From Paralvinella palmiformis (taxonomy: Eukaryota > Annelida > Polychaeta > Terebellida > Alvinellidae), in NCBI GenBank assembly GCA_025642065.1, contig JAODUP010000274.1, positions 731,317 to 795,316 of the forward strand: a stretch of 64,000 nt of DNA. Reading direction: 5' to 3'. The notes beneath the pieces were generated by a model, which was not told the origin of the DNA, ran no database searches, and saw nothing but the letters and a program-made list of their open reading frames with translations. The position numbers were made by a program, and so were the translations under genes. This document shows positions 41,831 to 52,872 of this stretch, in pieces (position 1 is the stretch's first letter; every line of letters starts with the position of its first letter).

Positions 41831-41944
41831 CATTTCGCGATCTGTTTATTTAATTCTAGCTTTAAGATGACGGACATCCGTTGAGGTGCTTCTATTTTGC
41901 GAAGTTTATAGATACACCCCAGTTGAAATCATCCCAACAGACAA

Positions 41945-43500
41945 GGTGCTAGCTCAGTTGTAGACGAACATTGTCTCGCATCTCAAGCGAAAGATTGAGA
42001 ACGTGCCTTGTTTGATCTCGTGGCAGGCTTCGCCGATAGGCGACCCATTAAGACGAAGCATCCCTCAGATAAATGTCACAACTTTCATCTCGGTACGGTA
42101 CCAGCTGAACTACTGAAACGCCATCCCATCCCAATCAGTGGCATGGACGTCTTCGTTTGAGATCAGTATTGATAAATTATTGAGGGAGGCAGGTTGGAAT
42201 GATGGTAAATTTACAAGTATTTAAGAAGCTGGTTTCGGTCAGCTTCACTCGTTCTGTAGCATCATCGGGTTGATGACAGAGTAGCCAACGGTATTTAACG
42301 TGACAACGGTTTCATTTTCATTTTTATTTCCTGTTTATATTTCTGTTCACGGTACAGTACTTTAATTAATAGTAATTAATTAGTAACACCCGTACGTGAT
42401 GGGTCACTGAAGACATATGGCATTTGTTTTGAATCTTCTGATATCACCAAAACAAAATGCGGTGAAGTCTCGTGTAATTCATTATACGAATATCAGAATT
42501 ATAGTGGGCGATATAGTTTACCCGGTATTTTCTGTTGAAAAGGTTCGATGCCAAAGGTATTGATAGTCTTTGAGGAAGCACATCATCTGAAAATATCCAC
42601 CAACGAAGCTTCTAGTAACCATTCTATTAACATAACAATACACGGCAGCAATGTCCATTGATGAACGTAATATGCCGAGATCCACGACATCAAAATATTT
42701 CATAATTTTGTCTGGATTAAAAATCCTCCAAAATAAGCTGATGCTCTTACCAAAATCGAGCCATAATGGCTCGGAATGTCATCGAAGGTCGTTGGTGTCT
42801 TGTCATCAATTGGGTTTGGCAATTAATGATGTTAAATTGTTAGCTAATTAATTGTACGGCTATTCCGCTCTAAGGACTGCCAACTGTTGGTTGATCCACT
42901 CGACGAAGGGATATATTCAATGACCATCCATAACATTTGACCTTCAAGTGCGTCAAGGTGATAGCCATCCGAATAATCCGGTCTGCTCACTTCTATCTAT
43001 TAGACCGGGAAAAGCCTCTAAGGCGACCGTCCATCTGTTAAAGTGGATTGATCTATTATGTAATTTATGGTTTGTTTTGTGTCGATTTAGAAACGGTCAT
43101 CTCGACTTATAGTTTAAACTCTATCTGTCGGTAGTTATAATGATCAATATTTAACTGTATGGCGAAATATTCCTATTACGGATAAATATATAAAATAAGT
43201 ATTACTCGATATAGCGAAATCTCTCTCTCTCTCTCTCTCTCCAGATCTTTGTCAGCGACCATTAGGAGTGTACATTAGAGGTTGACATGGTGAGGTCAGA
43301 ATCATCGACAGCTCACCTGGGGTATTATTGGTGGGATAAAGTAACGTACGCGTCATAACAACGGCCCATATCCATTAAGACACACCTGGAACGAACAGCT
43401 TAAGGCTACCGAAGCCGACATATTTATGTTGGCTCACTTATAAACGGCTCACTTCGTCCTCCTGTATGTCATATGAAGGCGATTAAAAGGCGATAAACAG
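41945..43500. other. intergenic DNA with tRNA-like traces and (CT)n
   Basis: GTGCTAGCTCAGTTGTAGACG near 41951 resembles an A box. (CT)n runs at 43218-43241. The remainder is single-copy without recognised genes. Confidence 0.45.
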
Positions 43501-43529
43501 TCATTTGGTGGCGATGAGTCATTAAACCG

Positions 43530-43811
43530 GAATGACTGACTGACTGACTGACTGACTGACTAACTGACTAAGTAACCGAATGACACATTGACTGACTAAT
43601 TGACTAACTGACTGACTGATTGACTAATTAGTTGACTAACCGACTCACTCACTCGCCAATCACCTATCTAGCCAGCCAATCGTCCATCCGGCCGCCGAAC
43701 AACTCACTCACCCAATAATTCACTGACTCACTCCATATTTCAAGCGCCGAAGTCTCTCAGAACAATTTGCGTTAATTGGGAGAAATTTTTTAATTAATAA
43801 GGTAAGTGGAT

Positions 43812-43854
<43 letters not shown>

Positions 43855-43855
43855 A
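43530..43855. repeat. (TGAC)n and (GA)n arrays
   Basis: (TGAC)n and variants at 43533-43640, then (GA)n at 43813-43852. Minus Ser-Leu frames are artefacts. Confidence 0.92.
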
Positions 43856-44299
43856 ACCAGCCAATCAATTGATGGATGACGGACTTTCTCCCCCTCTCTC
43901 TCCTCTCTCTGTCTATTTAATGCCATTGAGAAGGTCAAACAGACTATAACCATTCACCGGTTTTGATAACGATGTGATATAACGTGACCCGACTATCAGC
44001 AGCTGGGATGCTGACAGTTCAGTTATTGCTATTCATTGGCCACCCGGAATTAGATCGTGTCAAGTGAACATCAACAATGAGCGGGTATTTAGCGGCGAAG
44101 GGAATAGCCCGTCGGCTGTTGGCATTACCGCCCGCTGTAATCTTCCACGCTGATCGTGCCATTGTTCTAACCGACAGAGCGTCGTGTACGTCGTCGCAGG
44201 ATGGCGCCACTATCGCGACACGCTGCATCGACTCGTTATTGGCGCCGATGGATTGATGGTTACGTCGATGACGGTAACGGCGTTGTCGACGACGTACGG

Positions 44300-44372
44300 G
44301 TTTTGGCCGAAGAGGGGTAGTGATCTGTGCTCCAACGCGCTACTGCAAGACCACGGCGGCGCCCCCCTATTC
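44300..44372 (-). mobile_element. SINE family 1 head, decayed copy
   Basis: On minus GGGCGCCGCCGTGGTCTTGC, then GTAGCGCGTTGGAGCACAGA and TCACTACC track the head of the full SINE at 63250 (GGGCGCCTCCTTGGTCTAGC, GTAGCGTGTTGGACTACAGA, TCACTACC). The body is not recognisable. It lies in GC-rich single-copy DNA (43980-44370), like the old copy at 29545. Confidence 0.55.
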
Positions 44373-44587
44373 TCGTAGAATAATATGTGAAGGAATTGTT
44401 TCAAAAATTATATGTAAAGCTTGTGAAATAATTGATTTGAACACATTGCACGAGTGTATAGTATTTTATAAGATTCTTAAATACCTATTCTTTAGATAAT
44501 ATATTAACGATTGAGGATCTCCCTCGCCCTCCCCCATTCTCCCCCAATCTCTCCCTCATTCCTCCTCGCTCTGTCTCTTTTTCCTGT

Positions 44588-44670
44588 GGGCGTGACATCA
44601 ATTAGCAGGGCCCCAGAGGCTTATGATAGCCCAGACACATGCATAGGTATACACAAACACAGACGCACGC
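44588..44670 (+). mobile_element. dispersed repeat A fragment
   Basis: CCTGTGGGCGTGACAT, then CAGACACATGCATAGGTATA match repeat A near 26750 and 26820, with about 40 bp rearranged between. It runs into CA-rich sequence and (AT)n at 44694-44728. Confidence 0.6.
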
Positions 44671-44689
44671 ACCTACGCACATACGCACA

Positions 44690-44731
<42 letters not shown>

Positions 44732-44773
44732 AGGTATTGCTATGCCATCACAATTTCTTGATTGGGGTATTCT

Positions 44774-44784
44774 ACTACTACTAT

Positions 44785-44820
<36 letters not shown>

Positions 44821-44912
44821 TACTACTACTACTCTACTATTAATACTACTACTACTACTATTACTACTACTACTACTACTACTACTACTATTAATACTAC
44901 TACTACTCCTAT

Positions 44913-44944
<32 letters not shown>

Positions 44945-44985
44945 TACTACTTCTATTACTACTACTACTACTACTACTACTATTA

Positions 44986-45026
<41 letters not shown>

Positions 45027-45048
45027 TTAATACTACTACTACTGCTAT

Positions 45049-45086
<38 letters not shown>

Positions 45087-45147
45087 TTACTACTACTACT
45101 ACTACTACTACTAGTACTACTACTATTAATACTACTACTACTACTAT

Positions 45148-45183
<36 letters not shown>

Positions 45184-45290
45184 TACTACTACTATACTAC
45201 TATACTACTACTACTACTACTATACTACTATCTACTACTACTACTATACTACTACTACTACTATTACTATTACTACTAACTACTAATACT
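44774..45290. repeat. (TAC)n array, about 510 bp
   Basis: Imperfect TAC/TAT trinucleotide array. Its 3' side joins the duplicated segment at 45291, exactly as the (TAC)n at 62934-63213 does. The 174- and 97-codon frames (Thr or Tyr repeats) are artefacts. Confidence 0.97.
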
Positions 45291-45832
45291 AACGCTACTA
45301 ATATTTCATATTATTACAGCGATATTACTATTATGTACATAACCAAGTAGTATATCCCATGTGATCAACATACCTAGGTCATGGTTGTCACGGTCATAGT
45401 TTACACAGTCTCCACAATACTGCGAAGGTTTGTTACATAAATGAAACGAATTGTTTATCCATAAATCGTATTTCCTTATTAGAAACGATTTATGTCCGGC
45501 GCCAATTGCCAATTAAGTGCTAGATTAAAGAGATACAAGTTTATGTCCGCTATCCGACATCCCCCCCCCGGTAAGATATTTACATTTTGGCCCAAAGTAC
45601 AATCTAGCTCTTTGACTTCAAACCTCGGTACCATTTTGTTGGTCAACTTGGCATCAATATATCATCGACTGAGGCGCTTTATGGTTCGAATAAGACAACA
45701 TAAAGATGAAGACGAATTGAACTGGGATTCGCGCGTGCGCGTGTCCCCCCCCTGGCGCGCATACACATGTATTTGGAGTTTGTTTCATAATTTCATAATA
45801 GATGTAGATCTATTATCAGTGATTAATAAAGA

Positions 45833-45836
<4 letters not shown>
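45291..45836. repeat. duplicated segment, copy 1
   Basis: Nearly identical to 63215-63980 once a SINE (63250-63446) and a 25-bp stretch (near 63770-63795) are removed from the latter. It contains CGGCGCCAATTGCCAATTAA, a C run, and GCGCGTGCGCGTG. A minus frame (45512-45306) with KSFLIRKYDLWINNSFHLCN is conserved between the copies with few changes, which recent duplication alone would explain. Not matched to a known element. Confidence 0.85.
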
Positions 45837-45891
<55 letters not shown>

Positions 45892-46401
45892 TATATCAAA
45901 ATCAATCCAATAATGTAGATTTAGTACAGTGTACTTAGTAACAAAGGGTATTTCCCCCCCCCCAAAAAAAAATACGAGGTACCAAGTACTAATATTGATG
46001 AGATATTTCTCGATGTTTGATGTTGTCATTTTTAGAGATTCGACATAATTTGATGAACTCAAACATATAATATCCATTTGATGAGCATTACCCACTCAAG
46101 GCTTTTCAGTAATCCATAAACTCGAAATGTTATTAATCCTACGTTCCGAATTAGCCAAGGGAGAGAGAAGATTTAATTTATTGCCACAATCCTGTGATAT
46201 ATTGTTCTGCGATAATCTTCCATTGATATGTGTACACAGGAAATATGAAAAGGCCAGGAAGTGAATCTTGTAGGAGACCAGATAACAAACATCGGAACAA
46301 GGGATAAAGGATCATCTTTTGAGTGGCGTAATATTCATATTATGATTTAAAAAGAATATTAGTATGATAATTAATAAATGATATTATATTATTGTAAGAC
46401 G

Positions 46402-46482
<81 letters not shown>

Positions 46483-46490
46483 CCACCACA
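45837..46490. repeat. (TA)n and (ATC)n arrays with AT-rich DNA between
   Basis: (TA)n at 45837-45887 and (ATC)n of about 28 units at 46401-46483, which reads as poly-Ser. The DNA between holds no recognised gene. Confidence 0.93.
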
Positions 46491-46677
46491 ACACCACCAT
46501 ATACATGTGTGTATGAGGGGAGGGTCGCAATTTAGCATCGTAATTAAACGTGATTTCTACTTTTTCCATTTGTTGGAAGAAGGAAACTGTCTCTTGGTTT
46601 GTATTGTACAAAGAATCAATATAACTCACACAGAGTTTGTACTCGTTTCGATATTGCATTAGTCTTTTCAGAAATTA

Positions 46678-46835
46678 TATCAAATATTGCACGCAGTGGC
46701 CAATTGCATAGAGCGTTGTAGTATAGAAGCTCCAGACTAGGTTTCCAATCCGTGTGATATCTTGATTTGTCGGCTCTTTCCCTTAGGAGTCACCACTCGG
46801 CCATTTGTCGAAGGTGGGAGTATTGCTGAAGTTAA
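46678..46835 (+). mobile_element. tRNA-derived SINE fragment
   Basis: GTGGCCAATTGCATAGAGCG as a degenerate A box and AGGTTTCCAATCC as B box, then GAGTCACCACTCGGCCATTT, which parallels the family 3 body (GGTCCCTCGGCCATATG at 15790 on minus). Confidence 0.45.
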
Positions 46836-46864
46836 ACACAATACTAAAAGAAAACAGCGAAATT

Positions 46865-47171
46865 AAACATGTTGTTGTCCTTATTCGTATTTAAATTAAA
46901 CATGTTGTTGTCCTTATTCGTGTTTAAATTAAACATTTGTTGTCCTTATTCTTGTTTAAATTAAACATGTTGTCATTATTGTTGTCTAAATTAAATGTTG
47001 TCCTTATTCTTGTTTAAATTAAAATGTAATCCTTATTATTGTTTAAATTATACTGGTTGTCCTTATTCTTGGTTAAATTAATGTAATCCTTATTATTGTT
47101 TAATTAAAAACATGTTGTCATTATTCTTGTTTAAATTAAACATGTGATTGTCCTTTTTCTTAGTTAAAATT
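46865..47171. repeat. AT-rich minisatellite, 10 units of 26-34 bp
   Basis: Ten units built on AAACATGTTGTTGTCCTTAT and TTGTTTAAATT, of lengths 33, 33, 32, 30, 28, 29, 30, 26, 32 and 34. The unit length shrinks in the middle of the array. Confidence 0.92.
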
Positions 47172-47402
47172 ATTATGTTGTTGTTCAGCGAAGTATACAA
47201 TTAAAAAACCACAGTTTTCAATCTTAAAGTCCTATTTAACATTAAAGTGATGTACACTTAGTTGACCAATGATGGCTTGTCTTGTGACAATTTGACTAAC
47301 AGGCCGAGGTTGAGTTCAGAAATAATTCTCATAGACGACTAGGGAACTTCTATATTACTAACATTAGAAGAATGAGCTGTAAGACTTGCATGTCTTATAT
47401 AC

Positions 47403-47580
<178 letters not shown>

Positions 47581-47805
47581 AGTATGCTAAACACACATTC
47601 CCGTGTTAGTCAACGGACCTATTTCGATCTAGATTCCTTATTACATCAATATAAGAAAGTTATGTCGTTATTATGACATACTTTAAGGTAGTATCAACTT
47701 CGCTATATTTAATGTAAAATCTATTTTGTACCTCTATGGGTATTAAACTGAGTATTCCCCATATTATGAGTAATTAGATTACACTGAAATAGGAAATTTG
47801 TTAAA

Positions 47806-48065
47806 TGTATAGCTATTATAATCCCGACGTGTCATTCGCAGTATCGGAGATCTGCCTGAAATCAGCTGTTCTCGACCATGGGTCAAATAGATCAAGTGGA
47901 TAGGCGCTTTAATTTAGATCCCACCACACCTAACTGCATATACTTAGGGACGCTAAATGAAGCGTGAATGAACGTTCATTTACTGATGAACGGAAATGTA
48001 TGAGGATTAGTTGTTAGGTTTGAGTAAATTATAGTATTTACTTAGAATTGAGGTGATATATTATT
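47806..48065 (+). mobile_element. dispersed repeat A head segment, copy 4
   Basis: About 90 percent identical by eye to 25998-26280, including CTCGACCATGGGTCAAATAG and ATCAAGTGGATAGGCGCTTT. Homology stops near 48062 where LINE sequence begins, and the tail of repeat A reappears at 49320. Confidence 0.8.
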
Positions 48066-49320
48066 TTAGTTCACTTCACGTGATGATGCTAATTTGATCG
48101 ATGGTGTATATGTGTCTTCCATGCTGTCTGATCATTTCCTTGTTAGCATTGATGTATCTTTACAGGAAGAGTTTGTTTCAGCTAAACTTATTTCATAGAT
48201 GAGACGTAAATCGATTGATAAGGATGCCTTTCTTGCTAATCTGAGGGTCTCTTCTCTGGTATTGGATCCACTAAATGATCAAGATAATCTGGCGGCTCTC
48301 TATAATAGTACATTGAGGGACCTTGTAGATGAGCATTCACCTTTAAGAACAAATAAAATACCAAGAAGACTACTAATTCGATGACATAATAAGGATATAC
48401 AAACTGTAACTAGGCATATAAGGTATTGTGAATGAATGTCGGTCAGGATCTAGTTGTATGTTTGCGATAAGAGGTTCAAGGTCAGTAAAATTCAAATTAT
48501 GAATATCCTCCTTTCTACCAATTGAGAATATTACAATAAAAGGATCAACACGCGTAAAGGAAATTTAATGATTGTTTTCAGTGTTGTGAATAAAGTACTA
48601 CATAAAAATCAGACTGTCCTACCAAATATTATCAACTCAGACAGAAATAAGGCTCATTGTTTCGAATCTCGGCATGGGCATATATGAAGGGTGTTTTCAT
48701 CTTTGACTTCGCTTCATTACATTTGGAGGTCGCACGGCGCATTTAGCCTATCATGTGCACAAAAGTGGCCATAAAACACAATTATCATCATCATCATTAC
48801 AGACACTCACTGAGCAATGATCTAATAAATAAATCATATTCTAGAAATAAATCATTATCATGGGGTTCCAACATCTCTGAAAACCGTTCTCGTAAAACCA
48901 ATAATTTAAAAAAAAAACTAGTTTGGACTGTAGTAATCTAAAACGTTACAGACCTGTTTCAAATATAATATTTTATCTAAGCACATGGAAGAAGCAGTTG
49001 CTTTCCGTCTAAGCAAATATTTATTCAATTATAAGTTTGATATATTTCAACACTCTGAACTCTGAATAAAAGGTTGTCACGGCACTGAAACCGCATTGTT
49101 CCGGGGGATAATGAAAGTATGATGTCAATAGATCAAGGTAAGCCAGTATTACTTGTTCATCTAGACACAGTGGGCCATAATGTACTTTTCTCTAGATTGA
49201 AGGTAAAGTACTTGAATGATTTCAATCCTATTTGTATCAACGTCTCCAGACGGTGTCTGTTTGTGGTATTTTGAGGTTCAGTCATTGTTATATGGTGTAC
49301 CACATGGTTCAGTTCATTCG
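48066..49320 (+). pseudogene. non-LTR retrotransposon (LINE) fragment, endonuclease to reverse transcriptase
   Basis: It opens in the end of an apurinic endonuclease domain (SRDDANLIDGVYVSSMLSDH; the SDH motif is diagnostic), then the linker (YNSTLRDLVDEHSPLRTNKI), then RT parts: MMSIDQGKPVLLV, HNVLFSRLK and LLYGVPHGSV (block B-like YGVPQGSV). Stops and frameshifts are frequent. The clade looks CR1/L2-like from these blocks, without a search. A SINE family 1 copy is inserted at 48655-48800. It is truncated at both ends by repeat A. Confidence 0.8.
48655..48800 (+). mobile_element. SINE family 1, 5'-truncated, inside the LINE
   Basis: GAATCTCGGCATGGGCATAT, TTTCATCTTTGACTTCGCTT, TTTGGAGGTCGCACGGCGCA and CACAAAAGTGGCCATAAAAC, then an (ATC) tail. 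It begins in the B-box region, so the tRNA head is lost. Confidence 0.85.
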
Positions 49321-49480
49321 TATGGATATGTATAGATATACGGAGTTAAAGGATGTTTAGGTGTTGATGCTCTGTGCCAGTGCTAACATTGATATATATC
49401 CTAAAACAAACATACATATATACAGATACGCGCGCACACACACATACACGCACGCACACACCTACACAGAAAGAGAGATA
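49320..49480 (+). mobile_element. dispersed repeat A tail, copy 4
   Basis: GATATGTATAGATATACGG, AAAGGATGTTTAGGTGTTGA, CTCTGTGCCAGTGC and ATATATCCTAAAACAAACAT parallel 26930-27000, then a CA-rich tract follows as in the other copies. Confidence 0.7.
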
Positions 49481-49489
49481 ACATATTTA

Positions 49490-49800
49490 AGCATAATTAT
49501 GAACTTCAGGATAGCCACCAGACAATGCAGTCTAACCTTCTTTTTATTGAAAACTGCAACTCTGTTTTTGCCAGTAAACAACCATATTTCACATTCCCTG
49601 TAATGTGGAATAAATGGAATCACATCATTCCTGATTTTACTTGACGTAACAACCTAAAAAATCAACTGAAGGGATATTTACTCCCACACTATGCTAACAC
49701 TGTGAAATGCTCACACAAATATTGCCGAGACTGCCATCAAGATTACAAATTCAAAACACACGAGCTTCATGTTGGCGGTGATAGTGTGATTAACACAACA
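49490..49800 (+). pseudogene. possible LINE C-terminal fragment
   Basis: In one frame FPVMWNKWNHIIPDFT, a stop, then NNLKNQLKGYLL resembles the C-terminal tail of CR1/L2-like elements (FxxxWNxLPxxIxx and SFKxxLKxxL). One stop and no upstream RT continuity. It ends just before the ASB exon. Confidence 0.4.
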
Positions 49801-49850
49801 AAATTAAATTGTCTCATATATGTATTTATCTGCTGATCATAAGGCATAAC

Positions 49851-50246
49851 ATGGATGTAAATAAGACGGTGAGCAGAATGTACCTGGTAAACTCAGAATT
49901 CCGGGAGCTGACCTCGGAGCTGGACCTCGATGTTTTCAGCGTCATGGTGTTGGCTGCCTTCCGAGACTACTGCCGGCTGGTCCAGATCCTGGTAACGGCA
50001 GGTGTCGATCCATGTCCAATACTAAGGCGGTGGGAATTAAACCAGCTGCCACAGGCTCTCTCCACTGACTCCGCTCTGATCTCTTGGCTGGCACACTGTA
50101 ACACTAGACCCCGTCCCCTGGCTTTCCTCTGTCGTCAGCGCATTCGTGATTCAATGTCCACAACCGTGTATCAACATATCAAGCAGCTGCCTCTGCCACG
50201 ACCCATCCAGGATTATCTTCACTATACAGATCTGGATCAAATTTAA
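49851..50246 (+). CDS. ASB family protein, C-terminal exon (ankyrin repeat and SOCS box)
   Basis: About 131 residues to a TAA at 50244. FSVMVLAAFRDYCRLVQILV, then TAGVDPCPI forms a final ankyrin repeat. The SOCS box follows: PRPLAFLCRQRIRDSM has the BC-box LxxxC core for Elongin C, and LPLPRPIQDYL has the Cul5-box LPxP. ASB proteins are substrate receptors of Elongin B/C-Cullin 5-Rbx2 ubiquitin ligases; the ankyrin repeats pick the target. Only one repeat is present, so upstream exons are missing, either in the array-rich DNA before it or spliced from further away. I list the ATG at 49851 as the left limit, but the real boundary is probably an acceptor, for example ATCATAAG just before it. 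Codon use is GC-rich and unbroken, arguing against a pseudogene. Which ASB member is unclear. Confidence 0.8.
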   Translation: MDVNKTVSRMYLVNSEFRELTSELDLDVFSVMVLAAFRDYCRLVQILVTAGVDPCPILRRWELNQLPQALSTDSALISWLAHCNTRPRPLAFLCRQRIRDSMSTTVYQHIKQLPLPRPIQDYLHYTDLDQI

Positions 50247-51690
50247 ATGGCCTGATTAACGCATGGTAACCATCATGGGCCACGATGTTATTAGTGTTCA
50301 CGTTGACTGCAAATCCACTGAATTCGAACCCAGCGTTATCAAGTATCAGAAATTATAAGTACCACATTTTCCCCCATCAATTTGATTTCTGCGTTCTGAT
50401 TTAACATATTGGCACCTTAGACACACTCAATGAAAAACAGATAGATCTGAAATTTGATAACATACATTGGTTGTTTGTGTTCATGAAGGTTGATCTTTAG
50501 ACTAATCAACCCTGCTGTTGTCGCGTATTATTTCTTCGCAGCAGTTTATTTATCTTTTAAGGAGATGTGGTTTGCAGAGATTTATTTAGATTTCTGCCAG
50601 TTTTTGTCGAACTGTGAGAGCCCACGAGTATCTCTTGCTTTTCTCTTTGTTACCGTTGTATTTCATAGAGCAGCTGTGAGGAGAGACCTTGCTACCTTAT
50701 TTAGCTTAGAGGTGTATTCATTCTGCTATCTGTTCACCGAGGAACTCTCTGTTGAAAATCGAGAAGTTGGAAGCGGTGAAAGGTGCTTAAAATGATTTGA
50801 TTATATTATGACCAGTTGTCTGCTTATTTGGCTGTTCTGTATTGATGGAAAGTAGCTCTCTTTAACAGTTAGTCACTGTTGTGTCTATGTATGGTGCTGT
50901 CATCGAAAGCCTTGATTAAATATGGATGGGATATTAATTGCTGACTTAGCTATATTCTAGCATCACACGGTGTAGGTGCTCGAAAATTTGTAATCATCGT
51001 TTCTTTTCATAACACATTCAATACAACTTTCTTAGCTCATTGTAAAATTGCAACTTACCTTTTTTCCCTTGTACTTAATTAATTTGGAAGGTAATACTAA
51101 ACTTTTGTGTAGTTTCTCGTATTGTATGATTCATCATTTGTTTGAGTCATTGTGTAACAAGAAAAATGCGATTGTTTTAACAATATGATGATATGTCAAA
51201 TTTCTGTAGCTGTACTGTTTCATCCGTAAGCGATTTAGCTATTTACCCAGAGATCTAGAAGCTTGCTTGCATCTGGAAAGCCTATCAGGATATAGACAGT
51301 TAGTGTGTGTGTGTGTGTGTGTGTGCCTGTGCTGCTGTGTGTGTTACATCACTGATACTCATTTATTAGCTGGAAATAATATGTATTTCTTGTAATTTTA
51401 AAGTCATTTTACCTATTGTACTTTTAAAATTTTGCCGGGGACAGCCGTTGTTTCATCCTGTATAGATGTAGTTCTGTTTGACAAAAGAGATTAATTTGAA
51501 ACACGTTTATTCATGCCGTGCTGTTCTTGAAGACGGTCATTTTATATTAGGGTGTAGGATCAGTGGGCTGCCAGTATATTAGATCGTCACACTACATAGA
51601 GGTGTTTCCGTGGTTTTGAAAAATAGTGTAAATGTCACTTTCATATTCTATGTTTACATCTTGCATTACCTAAATGTTGGCGTGTCCCCC
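50247..51690. other. probable ASB 3' UTR and flank
   Basis: AT-rich, T-rich DNA with no repeats apart from (GT)n at 51302-51325. The 101-codon frame at 50490-50795 is hydrophobic, has no recognised match and is probably UTR noise. A C run precedes the SINE at 51695. Confidence 0.5.
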
Positions 51691-51694
51691 CCCC

Positions 51695-51975
51695 CCCCGT
51701 GAGCCGTGATAGCGCAGTTGGTTAGAGCGTAGGACTCGGGTCGCATCTCCGGGAGCTGCAATGTTGTTATGTGGCGACTGGTCCACTCATCCATAAAATA
51801 AGTACCTGACAGGACGTGATGGCTAGGTGTTTGAGTAACGCTTTGCGCCTATGATGGCAGCATTCGTTGTATGCTCCGTTGGGAGTTGAGATGTGTGCTG
51901 GGTGGAAACAGGTCTGAGTCAGGGAATAATACTGTACAGCGCCTGAGAACAGGGTTACCTGGTGCTAACCGCTAG
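51695..51975 (+). mobile_element. tRNA-derived SINE, family 4
   Basis: Starts GTGAGCCGTGATAGCGCAGT, TGGTTAGAGCG with a perfect A box (TAGCGCAGTTGG); the B box is degenerate. The body has GCAGCATTCGTTGTATGCTC and ends near AGCTTATATATTATTATATA. Its head differs from families 1-3. No second copy in this window. Confidence 0.65.
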
Positions 51976-51984
51976 TCAACAGCT

Positions 51985-51995
51985 TATATATTATT

Positions 51996-52044
<49 letters not shown>

Positions 52045-52798
52045 TAAACTCCATTGGAACTCTTTGGGCATTGAGGAAAACTGTTCCCGTTAGAGGGGGG
52101 GTTATCTGGGAATAGCCTGTACTCATTTTAATAAAATTTAAGATAAAACAATTACCATAACAGTCATTATATACATGGAAATAAAACACCTAACATCACG
52201 AAATAATGTTTAGCAATAAATCTACAGGTATGTCTAAATATTTAGGAAACCTTTGCTACCACAGTTCTCTCTGGCTAGAGTGTTCCCTGTTTCCAACATT
52301 TCTAGCTTCTCAGAAATAGAGTTTGCCTGGAAGTCAAGAGTAAAAACTAACTGAAGTAAAATTTGTTACGGCCTATTATTTATATCGTCTTGTCAGTCAC
52401 GTTTTGCAAAAACAAACATTCTGCCAGTTACTAGAAACGTTCCTCGAATAAACACACAAGAAGCAAATGGTAGAGATAAGACAGGTACAGAGGTAATAGA
52501 TGACTTCCTTTTCTGATAATGTGTCCTTCCTATTTTGCAGAATACTATACAAACATTACATGTATGTAATGTTCATTTGCATAAAACATATTAAATAAAA
52601 TTCATTGTTCCATATTTATGGGTTCAAATCAATGATAAAGTGATATTTGGGACTTACAAAGATGTTTACTGTTCACAATTGAGGGGTGTTCGTTATATAG
52701 GGGAAGTCTCCAATGATAAAGTAGAAAGTAAATTTGGGATTTAAAAGTGTTCCCCATAACGAGTTGTTACTTTTGTAGGTAATATGTTCACTAAGGGG

Positions 52799-52872
<74 letters not shown>

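Noticed and set aside
44762..45286. 174-codon Thr/Tyr frame
   Set aside because: (TAC)n array.
46378..46662. poly-Ser protein
   Set aside because: (ATC)n array followed by non-coding DNA.
49809..49850. upstream start of the ASB frame
   Set aside because: The first residues derive from AT-rich non-coding sequence; a splice acceptor near 49850 is more likely than a start at 49809.
50490..50795. 101-codon hydrophobic frame after the ASB exon
   Set aside because: Out of context of the ASB frame, no recognised domain; consistent with T-rich UTR.
51695..51790. functional tRNA gene
   Set aside because: Perfect A box but no B box or acceptor stem; it is the head of a SINE.
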